DNA of 8,064 nucleotides from Candidatus Bathyarchaeota archaeon (GCA_023128135.1 JAGMEO010000023.1:1-8064); one strand, 5' to 3'. Counted from the first letter of the stretch, positions 1-6,644 are shown. Numbers and translations are program-made. Notes: a model not told the origin generated them from the letters alone.

Positions 1-78
1 TGTAACTGTGACGCCAACTACTCCCCCGAGAAGAAGCAACCAGATCTCATGACTTCTACTTGCTTTTTTCCTACTCAT
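1..78 (-). CDS. N-terminal fragment of a membrane-anchored protein (partial, runs off left edge)
   Basis: Reading the minus strand from the ATG at 78-76 gives 26 uninterrupted codons to the window edge. The product begins with a basic, polar stretch (MSRKKASRSHE) followed by a hydrophobic run (IWLLLLGGVVGVTV), the pattern of a type II signal anchor or first transmembrane helix. Too little is present to name a family. The start is supported by a weak AGGT about 8 bases upstream and by a TATA-like element further upstream (135-143). It lies downstream of the RAM-domain gene on the same strand across a 116-bp gap, so it probably has its own promoter. The existence of the gene is likely; its function is unknown. 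Confidence 0.55.
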   Translation of the reverse strand, partial: MSRKKASRSHEIWLLLLGGVVGVTVT

Positions 79-134
79 ATCGTATACCTGAGGTCTCTGG
101 AATAAATTCTTGAATTCAAACTATTTTTCCACAG

Positions 135-143
135 CAATATAAA
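135..143 (-). promoter_or_regulatory. Possible TATA box for the partial minus-strand gene
   Basis: On the minus strand the sequence reads CTTTATATT. It is centred about 60 bases upstream of the ATG at 78, which would place transcription start near 112 and give a leader of about 35 bases. This is a motif match in AT-rich DNA, so it is weak alone. It does suggest that the partial gene is not simply read through from the RAM-domain gene. Confidence 0.35.
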
Positions 144-194
144 GAAGTAGTTGATGCGATGTGAAAAACAGGAGAAATGTTCAATCATTCAAGA

Positions 195-443
195 TTAGAA
201 AATCATTTGGCTCTTCAAGTGTAAGATGCAGGTTTCTGACCGTAGAATCTCCGGGATCTCCCCAACTGCTTTGTATACGACGTTGTTAAACGTGTTCTCA
301 TCTGTCTCAGCATAAGCTACAACGTCAAATCTGCCATGAATAGACTCTGCGCTAATAATGCCTTCAACCTTCTTTAAGGTTTGAGCAACTTCCTTAGATG
401 TTCCAGCTAAAGTTGAGATGAGAATGTAAGCTCTGATCTTCAA
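195..443 (-). CDS. Stand-alone Lrp/AsnC effector-binding (RAM) domain protein
   Basis: The 82-residue product matches the Lrp/AsnC ligand-binding fold (RAM domain, PF01037) over its whole length. It starts with a beta strand (RAYILIST), has an amphipathic helix with the typical KVEGIISAESIHGRFDVVA region (about 25-45), and ends with a strand pair (SETCILHL). There is no helix-turn-helix, so it is a stand-alone effector-binding protein rather than a full regulator. In the family such domains form dimers or octamers and bind amino acids at subunit interfaces; they can associate with full-length Lrp proteins. The start is TTG at 443-441: an in-frame TGA lies two codons upstream, so no longer version exists. 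It is divergent from glnA, which suggests, but does not prove, a role in sensing amino-acid or nitrogen status. The ligand is unknown. Confidence 0.85.
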   Translation of the reverse strand: MKIRAYILISTLAGTSKEVAQTLKKVEGIISAESIHGRFDVVAYAETDENTFNNVVYKAVGEIPEILRSETCILHLKSQMIF

Positions 444-541
444 AGCATGTCACATTAAATAAAGAATGTTTCATGAATACTTTAATCTTCCCATACATTA
501 CCCTTATTTCTATCTTTTTCATAAAATACAAGATGATTAAA
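444..541. promoter_or_regulatory. Divergent promoter region between the RAM-domain gene and glnA
   Basis: This 98-bp AT-rich spacer must hold both promoters. For glnA, CTTATTTCTA at 503-512 is the best TATA-like element; start would fall around 533, giving a leaderless or nearly leaderless mRNA. For the minus-strand gene, GATTAAAGTA (about 489-480 read in reverse) would give a leader of roughly 15 bases. ATTAAA (454-459) and TTTAAT (481-486) form an AT-rich inverted pair that could be an operator, but such pairs are common by chance here. Confidence 0.4.
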
Positions 542-1885
542 ATGACTGATGAGAAAAAAGCATCCATACTTAAGGAGTGCAAGAAGAAAAACATCCGTCT
601 CATAATACTGCAGTTTGTTGACATGCTTGGAATGACCAAAAGCGTTACTATTCCAACAGAGCACCTTGAAAAAGCCTTAACATCAGGTGTAGGCTTTGAC
701 GGATCATCAATCGAGGGCTTTGTGAGAATTTATGAAAGCGATATGATTGCGATGCCAGACCCGTCAACCTTCCACATCCTTCCATGGTGTCGCAGTGAAA
801 CAAAAGAAGCTCGCATCATATGTGACATCTACCGACCTGGTGGCAAACCCTTTGAGGGTGACCCCCGTTACATACTTAAAAAAGCCGTCAAAGAAGCGGA
901 AGATCTTGGCTTCGTCTTCAACACAGGACCTGAACTGGAATTCTTCCTCTTCAAGACTAAAGATGGTCCCGAGGTCATAGTTGAACCCTATGATGTGGGT
1001 GGATACTTCGACTACTCACCTCTCGACAGGTCGTCAGATATTAGAAGGGAAGCCACTTTCACTCTCCAAGAAGTAGGCATTGACGTGGAAATGTCCCATC
1101 ACGAGGTCGCTCCTGGCCAGCATGAAATAGACTTCAAATTCTCAGACGCGCTCTCTACAGCTGACAACGTCATAACTTACAAGAATGCAATTAAAGCCAT
1201 GGCCTTGTCAAGTGGGCTTCACGCCACCTTTATGCCAAAACCTATCTACGGTGTGAACGGTTCAGGTATGCACACCCATCAAAGCTTATTCTATAAAAAG
1301 AATGGGAAAAATGCCTTTTTCGACCCTGATGATGAGTACAACCTCACTGACACAGCTTACTACTTCATAGGGGGACAGTTGAAATACTGCAGAGCTATGT
1401 CTGTCCTTCTAGCTCCGATAGTCAATAGCTACAAACGTTTAACAGTTGGGTATGAAGCTCCAGTTTACATATGCTGGGGCAGGAAAAACAGATCTGCTTT
1501 AATTAGGGTTCCTGAATACCACCCGGGAATGGAGAAAGCCACTCGCGCAGAGCTTAGATTTCCTGACCCGTCCTGTAACCCCTACCTGGCTTTCGCTGCC
1601 ATGCTGAAAACGGGCATCGATGGCATAAAAAGAAAGATTAAACCTCCTGATCCAGTAGAAGAAGACGTTTTCGAATTTGATGACAGGAAACTGGCTAAAT
1701 TCTACATCAAATCACTACCAGCATCTCTCGGTGAAGCTATCGCTGAATATGAGAAAAGTAAACTCATGAAGGAAACTCTCGGAGAATTAACGTTCAACAG
1801 GTACCTGGAAGCCAAAAAGAAAGAATGGGATGAATACAAGCTCCAAGTAACCCAATGGGAAGTCAACAGGTACCTCCAAATGTAA
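542..1885 (+). CDS. glnA: Glutamine synthetase, type I-alpha
   Basis: Makes glutamine from glutamate, ammonia and ATP in the cytoplasm, the main ammonia-assimilation step and the glutamine source for GuaA downstream. With the start at 542 the protein has 447 residues, normal for a GSI-alpha subunit. Visible motifs are FDGSSIEGF (52-60), the metal-site ELEFF (131-135), HHEVAPGQHEID (186-197), NGSGMHTHQS (239-248) with H244 and H246, NSYKRL (295-300), and RAELRFPDP (335-343) with E337. Arg62 aligns by exact numbering with Bacillus subtilis GS Arg62, a feedback-inhibition residue. Near 377, where adenylylated enzymes carry the modified Tyr, this protein has Phe (DVFEFD), so adenylylation is not expected. 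ATG 473 would add a hydrophobic tail running through the promoter. ATG 533 adds three residues and remains possible. First gene of a probable glnA-nadE-guaA operon. Confidence 0.97.
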   Translation: MTDEKKASILKECKKKNIRLIILQFVDMLGMTKSVTIPTEHLEKALTSGVGFDGSSIEGFVRIYESDMIAMPDPSTFHILPWCRSETKEARIICDIYRPGGKPFEGDPRYILKKAVKEAEDLGFVFNTGPELEFFLFKTKDGPEVIVEPYDVGGYFDYSPLDRSSDIRREATFTLQEVGIDVEMSHHEVAPGQHEIDFKFSDALSTADNVITYKNAIKAMALSSGLHATFMPKPIYGVNGSGMHTHQSLFYKKNGKNAFFDPDDEYNLTDTAYYFIGGQLKYCRAMSVLLAPIVNSYKRLTVGYEAPVYICWGRKNRSALIRVPEYHPGMEKATRAELRFPDPSCNPYLAFAAMLKTGIDGIKRKIKPPDPVEEDVFEFDDRKLAKFYIKSLPASLGEAIAEYEKSKLMKETLGELTFNRYLEAKKKEWDEYKLQVTQWEVNRYLQM

Positions 1886-1930
1886 CCCTCTTGAAGAATT
1901 CATCTTCGCTCATATAGATGTTGAAGACCT

Positions 1931-2734
1931 ATGTCCAACTCCAAAATTACAGTTTTAGAACTGGATTACAAGAAAACTGAAAACAGAATAATTAACTTCA
2001 TCAAAAAAATTGTGGAAGAAGCCAAGGCTCAAGGTGTAATTTTAGGCCTTAGCGGTGGAGTGGATAGCAGTTTAGCTGCTACCATCTGCGTCAGGGCTTT
2101 AGGAAAAGAAAGAGTTTTAGGCGTATTGATGCCAGTGAGCTTCACGCCACAAGAGGATATGAAAGACGCTAAAGAACTTGCCAAGTGGCTCGGAATAAAA
2201 ACCGAAGCAATCCCGCTGGAAAGCATTTACAACGCTTTCTCAAAATCACTAAAACACGATCAAAGGGGAACAGAAAACGAGATTCCTATGGCAAATGTTC
2301 TTGCCAGAATCAGAATGGTGATCCTCTACTACTATGCTAACCTCAACAACTACCTCGTAGTAGGCACAGGAGATCGTAGCGAGTTCCTTATTGGTTTCTT
2401 CACAAAGTATGGTGATGGCGGAGCTGATTTTTACCCGATAAACCAACTCTACAAGTCTCAAGTGAGAAAGTTAGCTGAACATCTGGGAGTGCCCCGGAAA
2501 ATGGCTTACAAACCAAGTAGTCCACGATTGTATCCAGGTCATAAAGCAACTGACGAGATACCTCTTGACTATGAACAGTTAGATCCTGTTCTCATCGGTT
2601 TGTTTGATAAAAAATTCTCACATAGACAAGTTAGCAAATTAACTGGCGTTCCAATCGAAATTGTAGAAGAAATTCAGAAACGCTTCAATAAATCAAAACA
2701 TAAACGCACTTATCCTCTAATGCCCCAAAAATAA
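1931..2734 (+). CDS. nadE: NAD+ synthetase, ammonia-dependent
   Basis: Converts nicotinate adenine dinucleotide to NAD+ with ATP and ammonia, the last step of NAD synthesis. At 267 residues it is only the synthetase domain. No nitrilase-type glutaminase domain is present, so free ammonia rather than glutamine should be the nitrogen donor. It is an N-type ATP pyrophosphatase with the SGGVDSS loop at 41-47. Other family signatures are NVLARIRM (122-129), GTGDRSE (145-151), FFTKYGDGGAD (156-166) and LYKSQVRKLAEHLGVP (173-188). The loop after 184, often SAGLW-GQTDE in homologues, reads SSPRLYPGHKATDE here. The ATG at 1931 gives the expected N-terminus but has no clear SD. It lies 45 bp after glnA and 21 bp before guaA on the same strand, so cotranscription is likely. 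Confidence 0.95.
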   Translation: MSNSKITVLELDYKKTENRIINFIKKIVEEAKAQGVILGLSGGVDSSLAATICVRALGKERVLGVLMPVSFTPQEDMKDAKELAKWLGIKTEAIPLESIYNAFSKSLKHDQRGTENEIPMANVLARIRMVILYYYANLNNYLVVGTGDRSEFLIGFFTKYGDGGADFYPINQLYKSQVRKLAEHLGVPRKMAYKPSSPRLYPGHKATDEIPLDYEQLDPVLIGLFDKKFSHRQVSKLTGVPIEIVEEIQKRFNKSKHKRTYPLMPQK

Positions 2735-2755
2735 ACCCATTTAACATCCTCTTTA

Positions 2756-4309
2756 GTGAGCGTTTTGATAAAAGACACTATTCTTATCTTGGACTTTGGA
2801 GGTCAATACTGTCACCTCATCAGTCGAAGAATAAGAGAGCAAGGTGTTTACACAGAGATTCTTCCATGCGATGTATCACTTGAAGAAATTAACGCCCTCA
2901 CAAAAACCGATGATATTAAGGGAATAATCTTCTCAGGTGGTCCCTCAAGTGTTTTGAGTGAAGCTGCTCCTCAATGTGATCTACATGTTTTCAATCTTAA
3001 AGTGCCAATTCTCGGGCTTTGCTATGGCCATCAGCTCCTTGCTCAACATTTCGGAGGAAGAGTTGAACATTCCAAGAAGAAGGAATATGGACCAACAAAA
3101 GTGACCATAGACAAACCAGTTGGTGTTCTCAAAGATTTAGACAAAACAGAATCGGTCTGGATGAGTCACAGTGACACAGTCTACGATCTCCCTGAAGGTT
3201 TCGAAATTCTCGCTCACACAGATAATTCTCCTGTAGCGGCTTTCAGAGATCATGACAATTCCATACATGGTCTTCAATGGCACCCTGAAGTCTCTCACAC
3301 CGAGAAGGGTGATCTTACGTTAACCAACTTCATCTTCTCAGTTTGTGGCTGCGAAGCAAACTGGAACATTGGAGCTTTTGAAAAGAAAGCCATCGACGAA
3401 ATAAAGCAGCAAATAGGCGATGGAAAATGCATATTGGCGTTGAGTGGCGGAGTTGACTCTAGTACTACAGTCATATTAGCTTCAAAAGCGGTAGGCAAAA
3501 ATTTAACTTCTGTTTTTGTGGATCATGGATTCATGAGGTTAGATGAACCAGAATTCATCGAGAAAACCTTCAGTGGCTTCGATATGAACCTCTCAATCCT
3601 GAACGAAAAGGAGAGATTTTTAGAGAAACTGAAAGGTGTGAGTGACCCCGAGCGGAAGAGGAAGATAATAGGCACAGAGTTCATCAGGGTATTTGAGAGA
3701 GCAGCCAAGAAAATTGGCGCTGAATATCTCATTCAGGGCACCATATACCCTGATAGGATTGAATCTGGATTCAGAAGAAAGTCAGAGAAGATTAAGACAC
3801 ACCACAACGTTGGTGGGTTGCCTTCAAAAATTGACTTCAAGGGAATAGTTGAGCCCTTGAGAGAACTCTATAAGGATGAAGTTCGCAAGATTGCTAAACT
3901 ATTAGGTCTACCAAAAGAGATCGTGCAAAGACAACCTTTTCCAGGGCCAGGCTTAGCAGTAAGAATAATCGGAGAAGTGACACAAAAGAAACTTGACATC
4001 ATTAAGAAGGCTGACAAAATTGTCACAGATGAGATAGATAAACTGAAAATAAAGGAAAACCTGTGGCAATACTTCCCAGTCTTAACAGGGACAAAGAGCA
4101 CAGGGGTCAAAGGAGACAAAAGGACCTACGGTTACACTATAGCCATTCGAGCTATCGAAAGCAAGGATGGCATGACAGCAAACTTCGCCCATATCCCTTA
4201 TGCAGTCTTAGAACGAATCTCGACTAAAATAACCAACGAAATCCCAGAAGTAACTAGAGTAGTATATGATATTACAAACAAGCCGCCAGCTACAATAGAA
4301 TGGGAATGA
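2756..4309 (+). CDS. guaA: GMP synthetase (glutamine-hydrolysing), fused two-domain form
   Basis: Aminates XMP to GMP using ATP and the amide of glutamine. The 517-residue protein has the full bacterial-style order. The class I glutamine amidotransferase domain spans about 8-198, with nucleophile C89 in GLCYGHQ and the H176-P-E178 dyad. The ATP pyrophosphatase domain spans about 205-390, with SGGVDSS at 230-236, and is followed by HHNVGGLP and QPFPGPGLAVR. The C-terminal dimerisation domain ends in KPPATIEWE, the usual GuaA terminus. Many euryarchaea instead encode the two halves as separate GuaAa and GuaAb proteins, so the fusion is a lineage clue. The start is GTG at 2756; the same frame has the nadE stop 24 bases upstream, so only GTG 2756 or TTG 2765 is possible. 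Gene order suggests glutamine from GlnA feeds this enzyme. Confidence 0.97.
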   Translation: MSVLIKDTILILDFGGQYCHLISRRIREQGVYTEILPCDVSLEEINALTKTDDIKGIIFSGGPSSVLSEAAPQCDLHVFNLKVPILGLCYGHQLLAQHFGGRVEHSKKKEYGPTKVTIDKPVGVLKDLDKTESVWMSHSDTVYDLPEGFEILAHTDNSPVAAFRDHDNSIHGLQWHPEVSHTEKGDLTLTNFIFSVCGCEANWNIGAFEKKAIDEIKQQIGDGKCILALSGGVDSSTTVILASKAVGKNLTSVFVDHGFMRLDEPEFIEKTFSGFDMNLSILNEKERFLEKLKGVSDPERKRKIIGTEFIRVFERAAKKIGAEYLIQGTIYPDRIESGFRRKSEKIKTHHNVGGLPSKIDFKGIVEPLRELYKDEVRKIAKLLGLPKEIVQRQPFPGPGLAVRIIGEVTQKKLDIIKKADKIVTDEIDKLKIKENLWQYFPVLTGTKSTGVKGDKRTYGYTIAIRAIESKDGMTANFAHIPYAVLERISTKITNEIPEVTRVVYDITNKPPATIEWE

Positions 4310-4335
4310 AAAGAGAAATAAATTCCATTAAACTA

Positions 4336-5013
4336 TTAGAATACCTCTCCGGCTGCAAGGGTTCTAATGTAGTCAGATGTGTCTTCGCACAGGTCAGCTG
4401 CCTGCTCCAAGAACTCTGCTAGATCTTTCAACTCCATGATAGTTGCACATCCAACCTTCTTATCGTACTTGAAGAACAGCGCTTTAGTTTTCAAATATTG
4501 ATCGTCGAGTTCTGTCTCAATCTCTTCAACCTTCCTCGCATAATCATTGACCTTTGAAGGATCAGTACCCAACATTTCAAGACATTTACCCAGTTCATTC
4601 ACACATTTATACAGGTTATCTGTCGTTTTCACTAAGGCGTTCATAATCTCTTTCGGAACATTATCCTGATCCAATAACGTTTTGAGACTTCTTCCTGAGT
4701 CTTTGACCCGATCCGCCATCATGTCAAGTCTTCTAACTAGTAGCATAAGATCTTCGCGGTACTTTATTGGAAGACTGCCCTTCGATAACTCTTCAAAAAC
4801 CTCTCTTCTAAGATCATCGATCTCATCTTCTTTCACAAAGAGAGCATCAAGATGTTTCAAAACTTCTTTCTTTTTTCCAGCATTATAAGCAACCATCGCT
4901 AACTTAAGATCCTTGATTGTGTCGATAGACTTTGTTATCTGATCATGAGCTTTCTCGAGTGTATTTGTTTTCCTCCGCTTCTCAAACCAAGCGAGGATTC
5001 TCTTCGTTGACAA
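4336..5013 (-). CDS. PhoU-like DUF47 (PhoU_div) family phosphate-transport regulator
   Basis: The 225-residue, mostly helical and highly charged protein fits the DUF47/PhoU_div family (PF01865), stand-alone relatives of PhoU that bind metal clusters and associate with phosphate transporters. Acidic metal-type motifs are visible: E62xxxD66, D97xxxD101, E203xxxD207 and E210xxxD214. It has no signal peptide or membrane helix and should be cytosolic. Start is TTG at 5013-5011: an in-frame TAA lies two codons upstream, and GAGGT sits 7 bases before the TTG. It is transcribed away from a Na+/phosphate cotransporter gene across a 126-bp spacer, so it probably controls that transporter, the job of the PhoU domain fused to many bacterial NptA proteins. 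It converges with guaA with only 26 bp between the stops. Confidence 0.9.
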   Translation of the reverse strand: MSTKRILAWFEKRRKTNTLEKAHDQITKSIDTIKDLKLAMVAYNAGKKKEVLKHLDALFVKEDEIDDLRREVFEELSKGSLPIKYREDLMLLVRRLDMMADRVKDSGRSLKTLLDQDNVPKEIMNALVKTTDNLYKCVNELGKCLEMLGTDPSKVNDYARKVEEIETELDDQYLKTKALFFKYDKKVGCATIMELKDLAEFLEQAADLCEDTSDYIRTLAAGEVF

Positions 5014-5020
5014 TTCTTAA

Positions 5021-5025
5021 ACCTC
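5021..5025 (-). promoter_or_regulatory. Ribosome binding site (GAGGT) deciding the TTG start of the PhoU-like gene
   Basis: GAGGT on the minus strand lies 7 bases upstream of the TTG at 5013. With the in-frame TAA directly between site and start, this fixes the non-ATG initiation codon. Confidence 0.7.
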
Positions 5026-5070
5026 ATTTCAAGCTGATAATTACAGGATTTTTCTCTTTTTTGGTGAATA

Positions 5071-5086
5071 TTTTATCAATATAAAA
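5071..5086. promoter_or_regulatory. Near-palindromic AT element in the divergent phoU-like/nptA promoter
   Basis: TTTTATCAATATAAAA has 6-bp inverted arms (TTTTAT and ATAAAA) around CAAT. It gives a TATA-like sequence on both strands, so it could position TBP for both genes: on the minus strand a start near 5056 and a leader of about 43 bases, on the plus strand a start near 5099. Just downstream, ATAAAACAT (5081-5089) and ATAAACAT (5094-5101) form a short direct repeat with a 13-bp period that might be a regulator site. All of this is motif inference in AT-rich DNA. Confidence 0.4.
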
Positions 5087-5139
5087 CATGATGATAAACA
5101 TTATCTTTTTCAAAAATCTAATAAAATTAGCTGAATCAC

Positions 5140-6303
5140 ATGGACAAGAAATACGTTACCTATCTAATGCTTCTCGTCGCAGTTTTCATATTTGTTTGTT
5201 CTCTTGAAGGGTTGAAAACCTCTTTCAACCTCCTATCCCACAAATGGATCGCCGGGTTACTCTCACTGGTTGAAAGTAGAAAAGCGCCTTTAACAGGATT
5301 AGCTCTTGGAGTACTCATCACTTCCATAGTTCAAAGTAGCAGTGCAGTCATAGCGACCACTATGGTGTCTATGGCTGGTTTGGTCGCGAGTGGTTTGCCA
5401 TTATCGTCAGCAATAAGCTTCGGCGTTCCAATGGTTCTCGGTGCAAACATTGGCACAACCGTAACGAACACAATAGTTGCATTAGGTGTCAAAAGTAGCA
5501 TGACGGAAAAAGAGTTCAACGCGTCTATTCCAGGCGTTATAGTGGACGACATAGTCAAAGTACTAAACGTCAGCCTCTTCTTCATATTAGAGATCACCAC
5601 AGGTTTACTTTCCAATATAGTAACCCAGTTAGCAGATTTCTTTACAGGCGTTTTCGAGCTTGAAGCCTTTCTCGCAGTTTTCGAGAAAAGTGTCATAGAC
5701 ATCCTCATTAAAGGTCCGATTGTAAAGCCGATTTCAAGGTTAGCAAGCGACTTACTTGGATTTGAGATGAGTGGAATAATCTTGTTATTTCTGTGGTTTC
5801 TCGGAATCATATTTGCATTGTCACTAGTTGAAAAGAACATCCAAACCATTATCAAATTTCCACAGTTCGAGAATATGGTGTTGACGACCTTCAAGAGTCC
5901 AATAAAAAGTTTCATGTTAGGGCTAGGAATCACTTTCCTTGTTGGAAGTAGCTCAGTTGGGACATCACTAATTATACCTTTTTTAGCTACAAACATGGTA
6001 CTGTTGGAAGAAGCGTATCCTTATGTACTTGGCACTGCTCTTGGCACAACAATCGATCTATCACAAATCTACGGATATGTCGCCGGAGGAATAACAGGTA
6101 TGACACTTGGCTTAGCCCATATTCTTCTTAACATTTTTGGATTGATTATTTGGCTGTTACTTCCGTTAAAAGCCATTCCACTCACATTAGCCAAAAAAAT
6201 TGGAGCATTTTTCGCTTCCTATAGACGAAGTTACCTATACCTCATTGGCTTTGTCGTAATACTATTCTATATTATACCTTTAACAATCATTTTTCTATTA
6301 TGA
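5140..6303 (+). CDS. Na+/phosphate cotransporter, NptA/SLC34-like (PF02690)
   Basis: A 387-residue integral membrane protein built from two Na_Pi_cotrans repeats. Repeat 1 has VQSSSAVIATT around 64-74 and GANIGTTVTNT at 101-111. Repeat 2 has LVGSSSVGTSLI around 267-278 and GTALGTTID at 298-306. The QSSS motifs of this family line the substrate and Na+ path. Here the second repeat has Gly in place of Gln, and the second loop is GTALGTT rather than GANIGTT, so the halves have diverged. Hydrophobic segments cover about 5-22, 52-80, 92-116, 135-160, 210-230, 256-285, 293-343 and 369-387. The C-terminal PhoU domain of many bacterial relatives is absent; a PhoU-like protein is instead encoded divergently. 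The ATG at 5140 has no clear SD. Expected role is phosphate uptake, though export is also known in this family. Confidence 0.9.
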   Translation: MDKKYVTYLMLLVAVFIFVCSLEGLKTSFNLLSHKWIAGLLSLVESRKAPLTGLALGVLITSIVQSSSAVIATTMVSMAGLVASGLPLSSAISFGVPMVLGANIGTTVTNTIVALGVKSSMTEKEFNASIPGVIVDDIVKVLNVSLFFILEITTGLLSNIVTQLADFFTGVFELEAFLAVFEKSVIDILIKGPIVKPISRLASDLLGFEMSGIILLFLWFLGIIFALSLVEKNIQTIIKFPQFENMVLTTFKSPIKSFMLGLGITFLVGSSSVGTSLIIPFLATNMVLLEEAYPYVLGTALGTTIDLSQIYGYVAGGITGMTLGLAHILLNIFGLIIWLLLPLKAIPLTLAKKIGAFFASYRRSYLYLIGFVVILFYIIPLTIIFLL

Positions 6304-6311
6304 GGATGTGA

Positions 6312-6470
6312 AAGGTAGCGAAATATTATTTATTCACTCACGAACTATCTTCACCCCCTACTATACCCTGCTTTCCGTTTGAAGCTACATTAGTTGGTAT
6401 AATTGCAGCAACCACTATAGTATACGTAGTAAAGAAGAAACTTTCACCATTGATCTTTTCTATCAAATAG
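6312..6470 (+). pseudogene. Remnant of a secreted/surface protein: C-terminal membrane anchor without a start
   Basis: This frame is open for 52 codons between a TGA at 6309-6311 and a TAG at 6468-6470. It has no ATG or GTG, and its only TTG lies after the hydrophobic part. The translation contains a Ser/Pro/Thr segment (LSSPPTIPCFPFE), a hydrophobic stretch (TLVGIIAATTIVYVV) and a basic tail (KKK). That order resembles the C-terminal anchor of archaeal surface proteins, where an IPGFP- or PEF-like motif precedes a single helix and a positive tail. Without a start or an upstream ectodomain it is best read as the tail of a deleted gene. Chance is possible given the short length, but the order proline-rich linker, helix, lysines is specific. 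It occupies the first half of the 6304-6652 stretch that has no intact gene. Confidence 0.5.
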
Positions 6471-6603
6471 CCTCAGATCAATATAGATTAATATGGCTGA
6501 AAAAGCTCGTAAAGCCATAAAGCCCTATAAGTGTCTGATTAAATCAATCTCACTCAGTTTTTCATATTTGTTAGAAATATCAAAGTTGTGTGTGTTGAAA
6601 AAC
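6471..6603. other. Intergenic stretch with no supported gene
   Basis: This is the second part of the 6304-6652 gap. It is AT-rich, with a short imperfect tandem repeat (ATCAATATAG then ATTAATATGG, 6478-6497). A small open frame from ATG 6493 to the stop at 6630 lacks an SD and runs across the promoter of the next gene, so it is not called. I see no RNA gene, terminator hairpin or mobile-element end. Confidence 0.5.
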
Positions 6604-6611
6604 CTTTTATA
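6597..6611 (+). promoter_or_regulatory. Promoter (BRE + TATA) of the small polytopic membrane protein
   Basis: GAAAAACCTTTTATA has an A-rich BRE-like half followed by CTTTTATA, a good archaeal TATA match centred near 6608. Transcription should start near 6634, just upstream of the GGGAG at 6640-6644. This argues against the upstream ATG at 6611, which lies at the edge of the TATA box and would not be in the transcript. Confidence 0.55.
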
Positions 6612-6639
6612 TGATTTGGATTCTATCTGAGCTAAAAAA

Positions 6640-6644
6640 GGGAG
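6640..6644 (+). promoter_or_regulatory. Ribosome binding site (GGGAG) deciding the ATG at 6653
   Basis: GGGAG within AAGGGAGA lies 8 bases before ATG 6653. It supports that codon over the in-frame ATG at 6611, which has no SD. Confidence 0.6.

Noticed and set aside
473..541. Longer glnA start at ATG 473 with a hydrophobic 23-residue extension (signal-peptide-like)
   Set aside because: The extension covers the divergent promoter region, and glutamine synthetase is cytosolic. Numbering from ATG 542 places Arg62 and the FDGSSIEGF motif exactly as in Bacillus subtilis GS.
1893..1907. GAAGA-ATTCA-TCTTC hairpin between glnA and nadE as a terminator
   Set aside because: The stem is only 5 bp, there is no T-tract after it, and the short spacer favours read-through into nadE.
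5331..5996. Long minus-strand open frame (221 codons) opposite the Na+/phosphate transporter
   Set aside because: It is the complement of a convincing two-repeat transporter gene, and its translation has no family resemblance. Long antisense frames are expected there.
6471..6603. tRNA or other structured RNA in the gene-free stretch
   Set aside because: No tRNA arms, TTCGA-type T-loop or GC-rich stems of useful length are visible.
6493..6630. 45-residue open frame starting MAEKARKAIK
   Set aside because: No SD or well-placed TATA box. It runs through the promoter of the following gene and has no recognisable domain.
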